This document shows positions 15,820-23,410 of a stretch of DNA of 38,066 nt, in pieces. Numbering within the stretch: position 1 is the stretch's first letter; each line of letters begins with the position of its first letter. The notes below the pieces were generated by a model. That model was not told the DNA's origin. It searched no databases and worked only from the letters and a program-made list of their open reading frames with translations. Source of the stretch: an uncultured Planctomycetota bacterium (lineage in GTDB: Bacteria; Planctomycetota; UBA11346); the NCBI GenBank assembly GCA_903902515.1, contig CAIUVD010000310.1, forward strand, positions 1-38,066, given 5' to 3'. The position numbers and the translations under genes were made by a program.

Positions 15820-17156
15820 TCCCGCCCGGCCTGGGAACAGGCTCCCCGCCCGTGCAGCCCCGTTTGCTTCCTGTTTTCGCCTTCCACGTCTTCAACACCT
15901 TGTCGTGGAGCATCGTCCAGGGGTTTCCCCTCCTGCTGTTCCTGAAGTTCCTGGACGCCCCGGCCACGGTCCTCGGGCTGATGCTGGGCATGACCCCTTT
16001 CTTCCAACTGCTCCAGGTCCCCGGAGCCCGGTGGGTCGAACGGGTCGGCTACCGCCGGGCGGCCGTTCAAGGTTGGACGGGACGGAACCTCGTGCTGCTG
16101 GGCCTCGTCGCCGTGGCCGTCGGAGCCCTGTGGCTGCCACCGGTATGGGCCATCGTTCTGACGGGGCTGGTGATGCTGCTCTACAATCTCCTGCGCGGCA
16201 TGTCCGGGGCCGCCTTCATGCCGTGGCTCAGTCAATTGACGCCGCCAGAAGTACGGGGCGCCTACCTGGCCCGCGAGAAGGTCGCCATCCAATGTGCCCT
16301 GCTCGTCAATTTCGTGCTGATCGCGACGTTTCTGGGCCAACAAGTCTCCTCGGCCCTGACCTTTGCCATGATTTTTGGCTACGCCTGGGTGATGGGGGCG
16401 ACGGCGGTCCTGTGCCTGCGCCGGATTCCGGATGTGCCGGTACAACCAAGCCCCAACTCGACCACCGCCGTGCCTTGGAAAATCCTGTGGTCCCACCAGC
16501 CCTTCCGCCGGCAAGTCATCGCCATGGCGACCATGCACCTGGCCCAGGCCGGGGCAGGCGTGCTGTGGATCCCGGTCCTGCGCGACCGTTATGGTCTACC
16601 GGATGCCGCGATCGCGACCCTGCCGATCCTGTCGGCGGGAACCAACGCCCTGTGCATGATGACCCTCGGGCGAGTCCTGGATGGAGCCGGGAGTCGCCCG
16701 GTGCTGGCAGTGGGCTCGGCCATGTCCGTGCTCCATCTCCTGCTGTGGGCGGCCCTGGCAGGAGGCCTGGTGCCCTACGGCCTGACCATCCTCCTGGCCA
16801 TCCAACTCACCGCCGGGGCTGGCTTCGCCTGTATCCTGGTGGCCGCCGAACGCCTGATCTTAAGCAACGTCCCCGGACAGGGGCGGAGCCACTTCTTCGC
16901 CCTGGCGAGCCTCGTCTATGGGCTGGTCCTGGGGATTTCCCCGATGCTGTGGGGCGCGGTGGTGGACCTCCTGGGGTCTTGGACCTGGGGCCCCCTCAAT
17001 AACCACAGTCTCCCCTATGTGGCCGCGGCCGTGGTCGCCCTGATCGCCGGGCTCTTGCTGCGGCGCATCCCCGAGGAGCGCCACCTGACCACCGCCGCCT
17101 TCCTGGCCGATCTGGTGCGGATGCCCGCCCGGACCCTGGCCCGCTGGTGGGCCTGA
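15816..17156 (+). CDS. Major facilitator superfamily transporter
   Basis: This 446-residue polytopic membrane protein has about 12 hydrophobic segments. Examples are FPLLLFLKFLDAPATVLGLMLGM near the start, LVLLGLVAVAVGALWLP, and ILLAIQLTAGAGFACILVAAERLIL near residue 330. The loop WVERVGYRRA matches the loop 2-3 position of the MFS signature, although the Gly-Asp-Arg form is weak. The first start, GTG 15816, overlaps the STAS stop; GTG 15852 is a good alternative and begins just before the first membrane segment. No substrate is indicated. The overlap with a STAS gene is unusual, as STAS domains usually pair with sulfate transporters or sigma regulation. Confidence 0.78.
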   Translation: MIPPGLGTGSPPVQPRLLPVFAFHVFNTLSWSIVQGFPLLLFLKFLDAPATVLGLMLGMTPFFQLLQVPGARWVERVGYRRAAVQGWTGRNLVLLGLVAVAVGALWLPPVWAIVLTGLVMLLYNLLRGMSGAAFMPWLSQLTPPEVRGAYLAREKVAIQCALLVNFVLIATFLGQQVSSALTFAMIFGYAWVMGATAVLCLRRIPDVPVQPSPNSTTAVPWKILWSHQPFRRQVIAMATMHLAQAGAGVLWIPVLRDRYGLPDAAIATLPILSAGTNALCMMTLGRVLDGAGSRPVLAVGSAMSVLHLLLWAALAGGLVPYGLTILLAIQLTAGAGFACILVAAERLILSNVPGQGRSHFFALASLVYGLVLGISPMLWGAVVDLLGSWTWGPLNNHSLPYVAAAVVALIAGLLLRRIPEERHLTTAAFLADLVRMPARTLARWWA

Positions 17157-17210
17157 TCTTCTTCTAACGCCGCATCTCCCTGACCGTATCGTCCCCTGGA
17201 GATCGCCCCC

Positions 17211-18269
17211 ATGCTTCGCATCATCCTAATCATCGTCGTAGGAGTGTTCATGTCTGCCGCTGAAACCCCATCCCGCAGCCTTATCCTCGGGGGCGGTTGT
17301 TTCTGGTGCCTTGAGGGCGCCTTCGAACTCGTTCCAGGAGTCCAGGATGTGACCAGCGGCTATGCCGCCGGCCACATCGACCACCCCTCCTATGAGGCGG
17401 TGTGCAACGGCACCACCGGCCACGCGGAGGTCGTGCGCATCACCTACGATCCAGCCGTAGTCGGCCGCGACCGCCTCCTGGCCCTGTTTTGGAAAATCCA
17501 TGATCCGACCACCCGGGATCGTCAGGGAAATGACGTCGGAACCCAGTACCGTTCGATCATCCTGGCAAACGACGAGGACGAGGCCGCCGCTGCCCGGGCC
17601 GCGATCGCCGCCGAGCAGGCCCACTGGCCCGCGCCCATCGTTACCCAGGTCGCACTCCTGGCGAACAAGGGCCCCGAGCGGTTCCACGTTGCCGAGGCTT
17701 ACCATCAGGATTACTTCCGCCGCAATCCCCAGCAGGGCTACTGCCAGGCGGTGGTCCGGGGTAAGGTCGCCAAGGCCAAGCAGTTCCTGGCCGAGACCCC
17801 GCCCCAGGTTCAAGTCCGCGATCTCCTGCAGGACAAAACCCTGGGCCCCGTGACCCGCCAACCCGCCGTGGTCCGCACGGACGCCGAATGGCGGGCCCGT
17901 CTGACGCCCGAAGCCTACGCCGTGCTCCGCCATGAAGGCACGGAACGGCCGTTCTGCGGTGGTCTCCTCAACCAGAAGGGCGAGGGCTGGTTCACGTGCG
18001 CCGGTTGCGATCTGCCCCTGTTTTCGAGCAGCGCCAAGTTCGAATCCGGGACCGGCTGGCCCAGTTTTTTCATTGAGGCAGCCCCAGAAAACGTGCGTCG
18101 CATCGAAGACCGCAGCCACGGCATGCTGCGGGTCGAAATCCGCTGCGCCCGCTGCGATGGCCACCTCGGCCATGTCTTTAATGACGGCCCCCCACCGACC
18201 CGGACCCGGCACTGCCTGAACTCCGCCGCCTTAACCTTCGTTCCCCTGCCGGGCAAGACCGCTCCATGA
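17211..18269 (+). CDS. msrAB: MsrA-MsrB fusion, exported methionine sulfoxide reductase
   Basis: This 352-residue fusion repairs both stereoisomers of methionine sulfoxide. The MsrA domain covers about residues 22-180, with catalytic Cys30 in GGGCFWCLEG and a later Cys in QQGYCQAVV. The MsrB domain spans about residues 215-345, with zinc ligands CAGC and CARC, GTGWPSFF, and the catalytic Cys in RHCLNSAALTF. The N-terminus (MLRIILIIVVGVFMSAAE) looks like a signal peptide, so the enzyme is probably periplasmic. ATG 17211 has GGAG upstream; ATG 17250 would remove the signal peptide. The stop overlaps panE by 4 bases (ATGA). Confidence 0.92.
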   Translation: MLRIILIIVVGVFMSAAETPSRSLILGGGCFWCLEGAFELVPGVQDVTSGYAAGHIDHPSYEAVCNGTTGHAEVVRITYDPAVVGRDRLLALFWKIHDPTTRDRQGNDVGTQYRSIILANDEDEAAAARAAIAAEQAHWPAPIVTQVALLANKGPERFHVAEAYHQDYFRRNPQQGYCQAVVRGKVAKAKQFLAETPPQVQVRDLLQDKTLGPVTRQPAVVRTDAEWRARLTPEAYAVLRHEGTERPFCGGLLNQKGEGWFTCAGCDLPLFSSSAKFESGTGWPSFFIEAAPENVRRIEDRSHGMLRVEIRCARCDGHLGHVFNDGPPPTRTRHCLNSAALTFVPLPGKTAP

Positions 18270-19207
18270 GGATCGCCATCGTCGGCAGCGGGGCTCTGGG
18301 CCAATTCTATGGCGCTCAATTGGTGCTGGCCGGCCATGAGGTCCACTTCCTCGCCCGCCGGGATGCGGGGGTCCTGGCCACCCGGGGCCTGATCATCCAC
18401 CAGACGCCGACCAAGCAGGTGGCCAGTTCCCTCACCACGCCCCTGCTGACGTGCCATCCGGTGCGCGTGCATCGGGAGGCCGCGACCATCGGACCCGTGG
18501 AGTGGATCATCGTGACGCTCAAGACCACCGGTCTTGAGGCCCTGGCCACGCTGCTACCGCCCCTGACGGGGCCCACCACCCGCTTATCCCTCCTGTGCAA
18601 TGGCCTCGGCGTTGAAGAACGGTGCGCCACCTGGTTCCCGGCGGATCGGATTTTTGGCCAACTCTGTTTTGTGTGCGTCAACCGCGATGACGACGGGACC
18701 ATCCACCATTTGGCCCACGGGGCAGTGGCCGTTGGCAGCTTGACCAACTCCCCTGCAGACGACCTCGCCAACCTGTGGACTCACGCCGGCGTGCGCTGCC
18801 ATCAACCGGCCTCACTTTTGGAGGCCCGGTGGCGCAAAATGGTGTGGAATGTGGCCTTCAATGGCCTGGCCACGGTGCATGACGCCACCACCGACACCCT
18901 GATGCAACATCACGCGGACCAGGTCAGAGCCCTGATGATGGAAACCATCGCCATCGGCAATGCCGACCTGGCCGCAGCAGGACGGAACGAACACCTCGAA
19001 AACGCCTGGGCCGATGAGCAGTTCGACCGCACGGCCGACATGGGTGCCTACGCCCCCAGCACCCTGCTCGATGCGCGCGCCGGACGACCGCTGGAGCGGG
19101 ACGTGCTCTTTGATGAGCCCCTCCGCCGGGCCCAACGGTTCGGGGTCATGGCTCCAGAACTGGCTCGACTGGTTGCCCATCTTGACCGTTACCAGACCGC
19201 GGATTGA
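18266..19207 (+). CDS. panE: 2-dehydropantoate 2-reductase family protein
   Basis: This 313-residue protein has the N-terminal Rossmann motif IVGSGALGQFYGAQL, then EVHFLARRD, and VTLKTTGLEAL with NGLGVEERC in the nucleotide-binding half. The C-terminal half has the substrate and catalytic-Lys segment RWRKMVWNVAFNGLATVHDA and the late APSTLLDARAGRPLERD motif. This fits ketopantoate reductase, which makes pantoate with NADPH in the pantothenate/CoA pathway. The ATG overlaps the msrAB stop by 4 bases. Paralogues of this family act on other 2-oxo acids, so the exact substrate is likely but not certain. Confidence 0.86.
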   Translation: MRIAIVGSGALGQFYGAQLVLAGHEVHFLARRDAGVLATRGLIIHQTPTKQVASSLTTPLLTCHPVRVHREAATIGPVEWIIVTLKTTGLEALATLLPPLTGPTTRLSLLCNGLGVEERCATWFPADRIFGQLCFVCVNRDDDGTIHHLAHGAVAVGSLTNSPADDLANLWTHAGVRCHQPASLLEARWRKMVWNVAFNGLATVHDATTDTLMQHHADQVRALMMETIAIGNADLAAAGRNEHLENAWADEQFDRTADMGAYAPSTLLDARAGRPLERDVLFDEPLRRAQRFGVMAPELARLVAHLDRYQTAD

Positions 19208-19237
19208 TATTCCCCTCCAGCACCATGGGATAACCCA

Positions 19238-21244
19238 ATGCGTTCCCTGGCCCCGCTTCTTCTCAGTCTTGGAGCCATCCTGCCCGCCGAGGAGTTACAG
19301 CTTCATCGCGGAGGTCATGCCCTGGTGGTGCAGGTGGACAACTTGGTGGCGCGGATGGCCGGTGAGGCCCTGCCGGTATGGCGACGCGGCCACGCCCGGA
19401 CCACCGCCAATCGCATGCTCCTCCTCCGGACCATCGCCTTTCGACCAACCCACGATCCGCACCAGATCGCCCAAACCTTCGACCTGACGGATCTGCGACC
19501 TGGCCCAATTGCCGGGACCTGGTTGGCGGAGGCGGCAACTCCCCGGGCGGCCGCCGCAGTGACCGATCACCTTCAGACCCTCGGATGGGTCCGTTGGGCG
19601 GAGCCCCAAGTATCCCGCACCCTCCATCGGCGGACCCTGCCCAACGATCCTTCGTTGAGCCAGCAATGGCACCTTCGCAACGATGGGGCCTCCATCGGCG
19701 CGGTGGCCGGTAACGACATGAACGTCGAGCCCGCGTGGACGGCCGGCTATACCGGGAGCGGGCGTCTGATTGCCATCCTGGATGGCTCCTTTGATCGGAA
19801 CCATCCGGACCTGGCGGCGGTGTTCCGGACCGACCTTGCCCTGAAAATCAACGCGACGGGTAGCAATGGCAATCCCTGGACTACCCGACCTGCCGATTTC
19901 CACGCCACCCTGTGCGCCGGTCTCGCGGCCGCCCGGGGTGGGAATGGCATCGGGGTGGCCGGCGTTGCCTACAACGCTCAGGTGCTGCCAATCGACCTTC
20001 TCACCGCATCGGCTACCGACTCCCACGAGTCCCAGGCCCTTGGCCACCACCTCGATCTTGTCGATGTCTCCAGTAATTCCTGGGGTCCTCCTGACGATGG
20101 CGTCACCACGGATAGTCCCGGAAGTCTGGCCCTGGAGACCCTGGAAAATGCCGTCACCACAGGCCGGGGTGGCAAAGGAACCATCATCGTCTGGGCAGCC
20201 GGTAACGGCAGAAGCGACCAGGATAACTTGGCGTACGATGGCTATGCCAGTGACCACCGCGTCTTGGCCATTGGGGCCCTGACCATCGGTGGTCAGCGGA
20301 CGGCCTACAGTGAAAGCGGCCCGGCGCTGTTCGCCGTAGCTCCCGGGGGCAGCGGAACCTCCGGCATGGTCAGCACCATCCCGGTAAGTCGCTATTCCCT
20401 GGACAGTGACGGCTTAGCCGGGACGTCCTTCTCTACGCCCCTGGTGGCCGGGGTGGCGGCTCTGGTGATCGAGGCCAATCCGGCCCTGACCTGGCGGGAT
20501 GTGCGATGGGTGCTGGCCACCACCGCAACCATGATCCATCCGGAGGAACCCGCCTGGACCACCTCGACGGAGGGCCATCCCTGGCACCCAGCGTATGGCT
20601 TTGGCCGTATCAATGCGGCAGCCGCCACGGCGGCCGCGGTCAGCACCACCCCATTACCCGAGGAGGCGGCGGACGTCCAAGGAACCTGGAGCGGATCCCT
20701 CGGACTGCCCGATGGAGTGGGCCCCACAGAGGCCACTGCCAGCGTCAGCTTCCTGATCGCCGCTGCCAGCGACTACCGGATCGAGTCCGTGGCCTTCTCG
20801 GTGACCCCAGAACACGCCCAGGCCGGTCAGCTGGAGTACACCCTGACCAGTCCTCGTGGTCGTTCGGTGGTGGTGGAACGCCGCATTTTCGACGTTCAAC
20901 CTGCCCAACGCCTCGTATTTGAAGCCGTCGGATACCTGGATGAATCCCCCAACGGCACCTGGACCTTGGCGGTACGGGATCGGACCCCGAGGATCACCGG
21001 CCGGATCACGGCCGCCGATCTCACCATCCGGGGTTATCGCACCGGAGCCGGCCGCATCTCGGGCCAGGTCAGCCCGGCGGTCGTCGTCGGCACCAGCCCC
21101 TCGGGATCCACGAGCCCCGCGGAGCCCCCACCACCCGAAACCCCCGTCAAATCCTCCTCCGGTAAGAGCGGCTGCGGGTCCGGAGGGCTCCTTGGCCTGC
21201 TGCTGATGGTTCCCATATTGGCGTGGTCTCGCCGTAAGGTATGA
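19238..21244 (+). CDS. Subtilisin-like (S8) serine protease with P domain and sorting-like tail
   Basis: This 668-residue secreted protease has a signal peptide (SLAPLLLSLGAILPAEE) and a propeptide of about 120 residues. The S8 catalytic domain has the triad Asp182 (IAILDGSFD), His222 (DFHATLCAG) and Ser397 (GTSFSTPLVAG), plus Asn in WAAGNG. The His motif is the atypical HAT instead of HGT. A kexin-type P domain covers about residues 500-610 (TASVSFLIAAASDYRIESV through TAADLTIRGY). After a Pro/Ser-rich linker the tail reads SGCGSGGLLGLLLMVPILAW then SRRKV. This Gly/Cys motif, membrane helix and basic end look like a CTERM-type surface sorting signal. The start ATG 19238 has no strong ribosome site. 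Confidence 0.88.
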   Translation: MRSLAPLLLSLGAILPAEELQLHRGGHALVVQVDNLVARMAGEALPVWRRGHARTTANRMLLLRTIAFRPTHDPHQIAQTFDLTDLRPGPIAGTWLAEAATPRAAAAVTDHLQTLGWVRWAEPQVSRTLHRRTLPNDPSLSQQWHLRNDGASIGAVAGNDMNVEPAWTAGYTGSGRLIAILDGSFDRNHPDLAAVFRTDLALKINATGSNGNPWTTRPADFHATLCAGLAAARGGNGIGVAGVAYNAQVLPIDLLTASATDSHESQALGHHLDLVDVSSNSWGPPDDGVTTDSPGSLALETLENAVTTGRGGKGTIIVWAAGNGRSDQDNLAYDGYASDHRVLAIGALTIGGQRTAYSESGPALFAVAPGGSGTSGMVSTIPVSRYSLDSDGLAGTSFSTPLVAGVAALVIEANPALTWRDVRWVLATTATMIHPEEPAWTTSTEGHPWHPAYGFGRINAAAATAAAVSTTPLPEEAADVQGTWSGSLGLPDGVGPTEATASVSFLIAAASDYRIESVAFSVTPEHAQAGQLEYTLTSPRGRSVVVERRIFDVQPAQRLVFEAVGYLDESPNGTWTLAVRDRTPRITGRITAADLTIRGYRTGAGRISGQVSPAVVVGTSPSGSTSPAEPPPPETPVKSSSGKSGCGSGGLLGLLLMVPILAWSRRKV

Positions 21245-21280
21245 CCCCCACCCCCGTCAATTCCCCCTCCTGGAGAATCC

Positions 21281-21610
21281 ATGCGTTTCGTTCCCTGCCT
21301 GCTTGCCTTCGCCTCCCTGTCCTTCGCCGCTGAGGCCGTTCCGTTCCCTGGCCCGGCGCCCAAGCCGGGTGGACAGCCCCAGTCGATTCCGATCCAGATG
21401 CCGCCCGCACCCAAGACCCTGTCCACCATCCGTCTGGTGGCGGTGGATGCCAATGGCCCGACCGCCGAGGGCCAGAAGGTCCTGGACGACTTGCTCGCCA
21501 ATGGCTGGCGCTCGGTCGGCATCAGCACCGTGACTCCGAATCCCGCCGGCGGCGCCACGGTCGCCCTGTTGGCGACCAAGCCGGCCCCCAAGGAAGCCCC
21601 TAAGCCGTGA
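21281..21610 (+). CDS. Small secreted hypothetical protein
   Basis: This 109-residue protein starts at ATG 21281, with GGAG 8 bases upstream. Residues 1-17 (MRFVPCLLAFASLSFAA) form a signal peptide. A Pro/Gly-rich stretch follows, then a short folded segment (STIRLVAVDANGPTAEGQ and KVLDDLLANGWRSVGIS). The tail is Pro/Lys-rich. I do not recognise the family. Its TGA overlaps the GTG of bshC (GTGA at 21607-21610), so the two are translationally coupled. The signal peptide argues that it acts outside the cytoplasm, unlike its coupled partner. Confidence 0.65.
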   Translation: MRFVPCLLAFASLSFAAEAVPFPGPAPKPGGQPQSIPIQMPPAPKTLSTIRLVAVDANGPTAEGQKVLDDLLANGWRSVGISTVTPNPAGGATVALLATKPAPKEAPKP

Positions 21611-22866
21611 TCGATCCCGGCCTGGCCGAGCAGGTAGCGCTCCTGCGTGACCGTCCTGCCTCGCCAGGCCTGGCCAAGATCCTGTCCGCCGGGACTGCCG
21701 CTATCGTCACCGGTCAACAGCCGGCCCTTGGCGGCGGTCCCCTGTATACCGTCTTAAAAACCGCCCATGCCGTGGCCTTGGCCCGGGAATTGACCCGCCA
21801 GGGCCGCCCGTGCCGGGCCGTTCACTGGGTCGCCAGCGAAGATCACGACCTTGGCGAAGCGGGTCATGCGGATCTGCTCAGCCGCGAAGGGCGCGTGACC
21901 CGCGTCCAGGCCCCGTGGAAAGGGCCCCGGGCTGCCCTGCGCCACCAGGCGGCCGAGACCGGTCATCACGACCTGCGGATCGCCCTGGAAGCCACCTGTG
22001 GACCGGGCCTGGGGCGTCAATTCCTCGACCAACTCCTCCCCATCGCGGACGAAGACCTGGGCCGGTGGCAAGTCCGATGGCTGAAGGCCTGTTTTCCCGA
22101 TCTGCTCGTGGTCCAGCCGCAGGATCTGCGATCCGCCGGGGCCGACACCCTCCTGCGGGCCCTGGAGGGATGGGATCACCTGATTCCGGACCTGCTGGCC
22201 GCCGGTTGGACTTCGTACTTCGGCCACCCCTCCTCACCTCCCTTTTTTGATGACCTGCCAACCGGACGACGGGCCGTGGAGCGGACCGAAGCCCGGCACC
22301 TGCTGACCCAGGAACCCCAACGAGTCAGTACCGGCGCGGGATTGCGCCCCGTGCTGCAGCAGGCCACCCTTCCGGTGCTGGCCTATGTCGGCGGGCCGGG
22401 GGAAATCGCCTATCATCAAGCGCTTGCGCCCCTTTTCCGAACCCTGGAACTTCCCGCGCCGTACCTGATTCCGCGCATGCGGGCCATCCTGGCGCCCTCA
22501 TGGTACCTGCGAGGATGCCTCGACTGGGGGATGGACCCCCAGTCACCGGTCATGCCTATCTCCAAACCACCCCCGGACGCCGCCCTCGCATCCCTCCAGC
22601 AGACGATGGAGATCATGGCGGGTCGGGAGGATCTCCGAGGATCCCGGGCTCGGTTAGCGCGGATCTATGCGCAACTATCCCGGCGTCAGACCCGCCGCGC
22701 CCATCCGACCAGTGCCGGGGCCCTCATCGCCTGGGCACACCCCCGGGAGGCACCCCAGGATCGCGTACTGTCCTGCTGGCAAGCCTGGTGGGAGTGGGGA
22801 CCCGGGTTGGCGGAACGCTTGATTTCAGCGGCTGGGTCTCCAACCCCCTGTCTTATTCGGCCATAA
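21607..22866 (+). CDS. bshC: BshC family protein (bacillithiol cysteine ligase), short form
   Basis: This 419-residue protein starts at GTG 21607, which overlaps the preceding stop. It shows the BshC signatures AAIVTGQQPALGGGPLYTVLK, VHWVASEDHDLGEAG, GAGLRPVLQQATLPVLAYVGG with PGEIAYHQ, and YLIPRMRA. BshC adds cysteine to GlcN-malate in the last step of bacillithiol synthesis. Family members are usually about 530-540 residues; this one is about 120 shorter, mostly in the middle and C-terminal helical part, although the named motifs remain. No bshA or bshB lies in the window. A bacilliredoxin at 29770-30183 supports a real bacillithiol system. The assignment is firm at family level; activity of the short form is not shown. 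Confidence 0.85.
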   Translation: MIDPGLAEQVALLRDRPASPGLAKILSAGTAAIVTGQQPALGGGPLYTVLKTAHAVALARELTRQGRPCRAVHWVASEDHDLGEAGHADLLSREGRVTRVQAPWKGPRAALRHQAAETGHHDLRIALEATCGPGLGRQFLDQLLPIADEDLGRWQVRWLKACFPDLLVVQPQDLRSAGADTLLRALEGWDHLIPDLLAAGWTSYFGHPSSPPFFDDLPTGRRAVERTEARHLLTQEPQRVSTGAGLRPVLQQATLPVLAYVGGPGEIAYHQALAPLFRTLELPAPYLIPRMRAILAPSWYLRGCLDWGMDPQSPVMPISKPPPDAALASLQQTMEIMAGREDLRGSRARLARIYAQLSRRQTRRAHPTSAGALIAWAHPREAPQDRVLSCWQAWWEWGPGLAERLISAAGSPTPCLIRP

Positions 22867-22951
22867 ATTCATTCAGGCGCGCATCTTTCATCTCGTGGAG
22901 TCGCGTCGCATTCCTATCAGGCCGAGAATTTTCTCTGACGATGTCGTGCAT
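22853..22951 (-). pseudogene. Possible small ORF or remnant in an AT-richer islet
   Basis: A minus-strand frame is open from 22987 down to a TAA at 22853-22855, with an ATG at 22951 giving 32 residues (it begins MHDIVRENSRPDRN and ends in DARLNEFMAE). Seven further protein-like codons precede the ATG in frame (IKFPFSE), suggesting a longer ancestral gene. Base composition is visibly AT-richer than in the neighbours. It overlaps the bshC stop region and has no clear ribosome site. It may be a decayed horizontally acquired fragment, a small protein, or chance. I do not recognise it. Confidence 0.25.
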
Positions 22952-22981
22952 TTCAGAAAATGGAAATTTGATTTCATGTCC

Positions 22982-23010
22982 TTGCGATCAGCTCAGGAGC
23001 GTGATAGTCT
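22982..23010 (+). promoter_or_regulatory. Candidate promoter placing the start of transcription at the ATG of the next gene
   Basis: TTGCGA (22982-22987) and TAGTCT (23005-23010) are 17 bases apart, matching the sigma-70 hexamers at 4 and 3 of 6 positions. A normal start 6-8 bases downstream falls within a few bases of ATG 23020. There is no ribosome-binding site before that ATG, so the mRNA could be leaderless. Confidence 0.35.
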
Positions 23011-23019
23011 TCTCTTGTC

Positions 23020-23313
23020 ATGGCCACTACCAAGGTCCGCAAATTTGGCGTCTCCCCCACGGCAGGTGAAGTCCTGGACTTCACCGAGGACATCGGCTAT
23101 TTCGACCAGATCCTCGGGGATCTCGGGTTCGAAAAAAGCGGATCCTACACCTGGCGTTGGCGAGATGAGGAATCCGTCCTAAAGATCGACCTCACCCGTA
23201 GTAAGGACGGCTACCATTGCTGGCTGACCGTGCAGGCCATGGATGAGCATGAACACCGGGCTACGGAAGTCGCCCAGGTGCTGCACGCCCACCTCGTCTG
23301 CCAGAATAGCTAA
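23020..23313 (+). CDS. Small hypothetical protein
   Basis: This 97-residue cytoplasmic protein starts at ATG 23020. There is no signal peptide or membrane segment. The sequence alternates charged and hydrophobic residues (VLDFTEDIGYFDQILGDLGF, SYTWRWRDEESVLKIDLTRS, YHCWLTVQAMDEHEHRA). It looks like a compact alpha/beta domain. I do not recognise the family. It is a single-gene unit, with a candidate promoter close to the ATG and a strong terminator after the stop. The lack of a Shine-Dalgarno sequence, while most neighbours have one, suggests leaderless translation. Confidence 0.65.
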   Translation: MATTKVRKFGVSPTAGEVLDFTEDIGYFDQILGDLGFEKSGSYTWRWRDEESVLKIDLTRSKDGYHCWLTVQAMDEHEHRATEVAQVLHAHLVCQNS

Positions 23314-23330
23314 AACCTCCCTCAACGAAA

Positions 23331-23359
23331 AACCCCAGGCCAATGGCCTGGGGTTTTTT
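23331..23359 (+). terminator. Strong rho-independent terminator
   Basis: AACCCCAGGCC (23331-23341), loop AAT, GGCCTGGGGTT (23345-23355), then a T-run to 23359. The opposite strand also has a T-run after the stem, so it can work in both directions, between the small hypothetical gene and the convergent reductase gene. Confidence 0.9.
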
Positions 23360-23369
23360 CATGGGGTAC

Positions 23370-23400
23370 CTTTCCCCAGGGCCTCGGGCCCTGGGGAAAG
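23370..23400 (-). terminator. Second hairpin, after the reductase gene
   Basis: CTTTCCCCAGGGCC (23370-23383), loop TCG, GGCCCTGGGGAAAG (23387-23400): a perfect 14-base stem that begins 11 bases after the stop of the minus-strand reductase. No T-run follows directly, but the next hairpin (23331-23359) supplies one in the same direction, making a tandem terminator. Confidence 0.65.
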
Positions 23401-23410
23401 CCACACCTCA

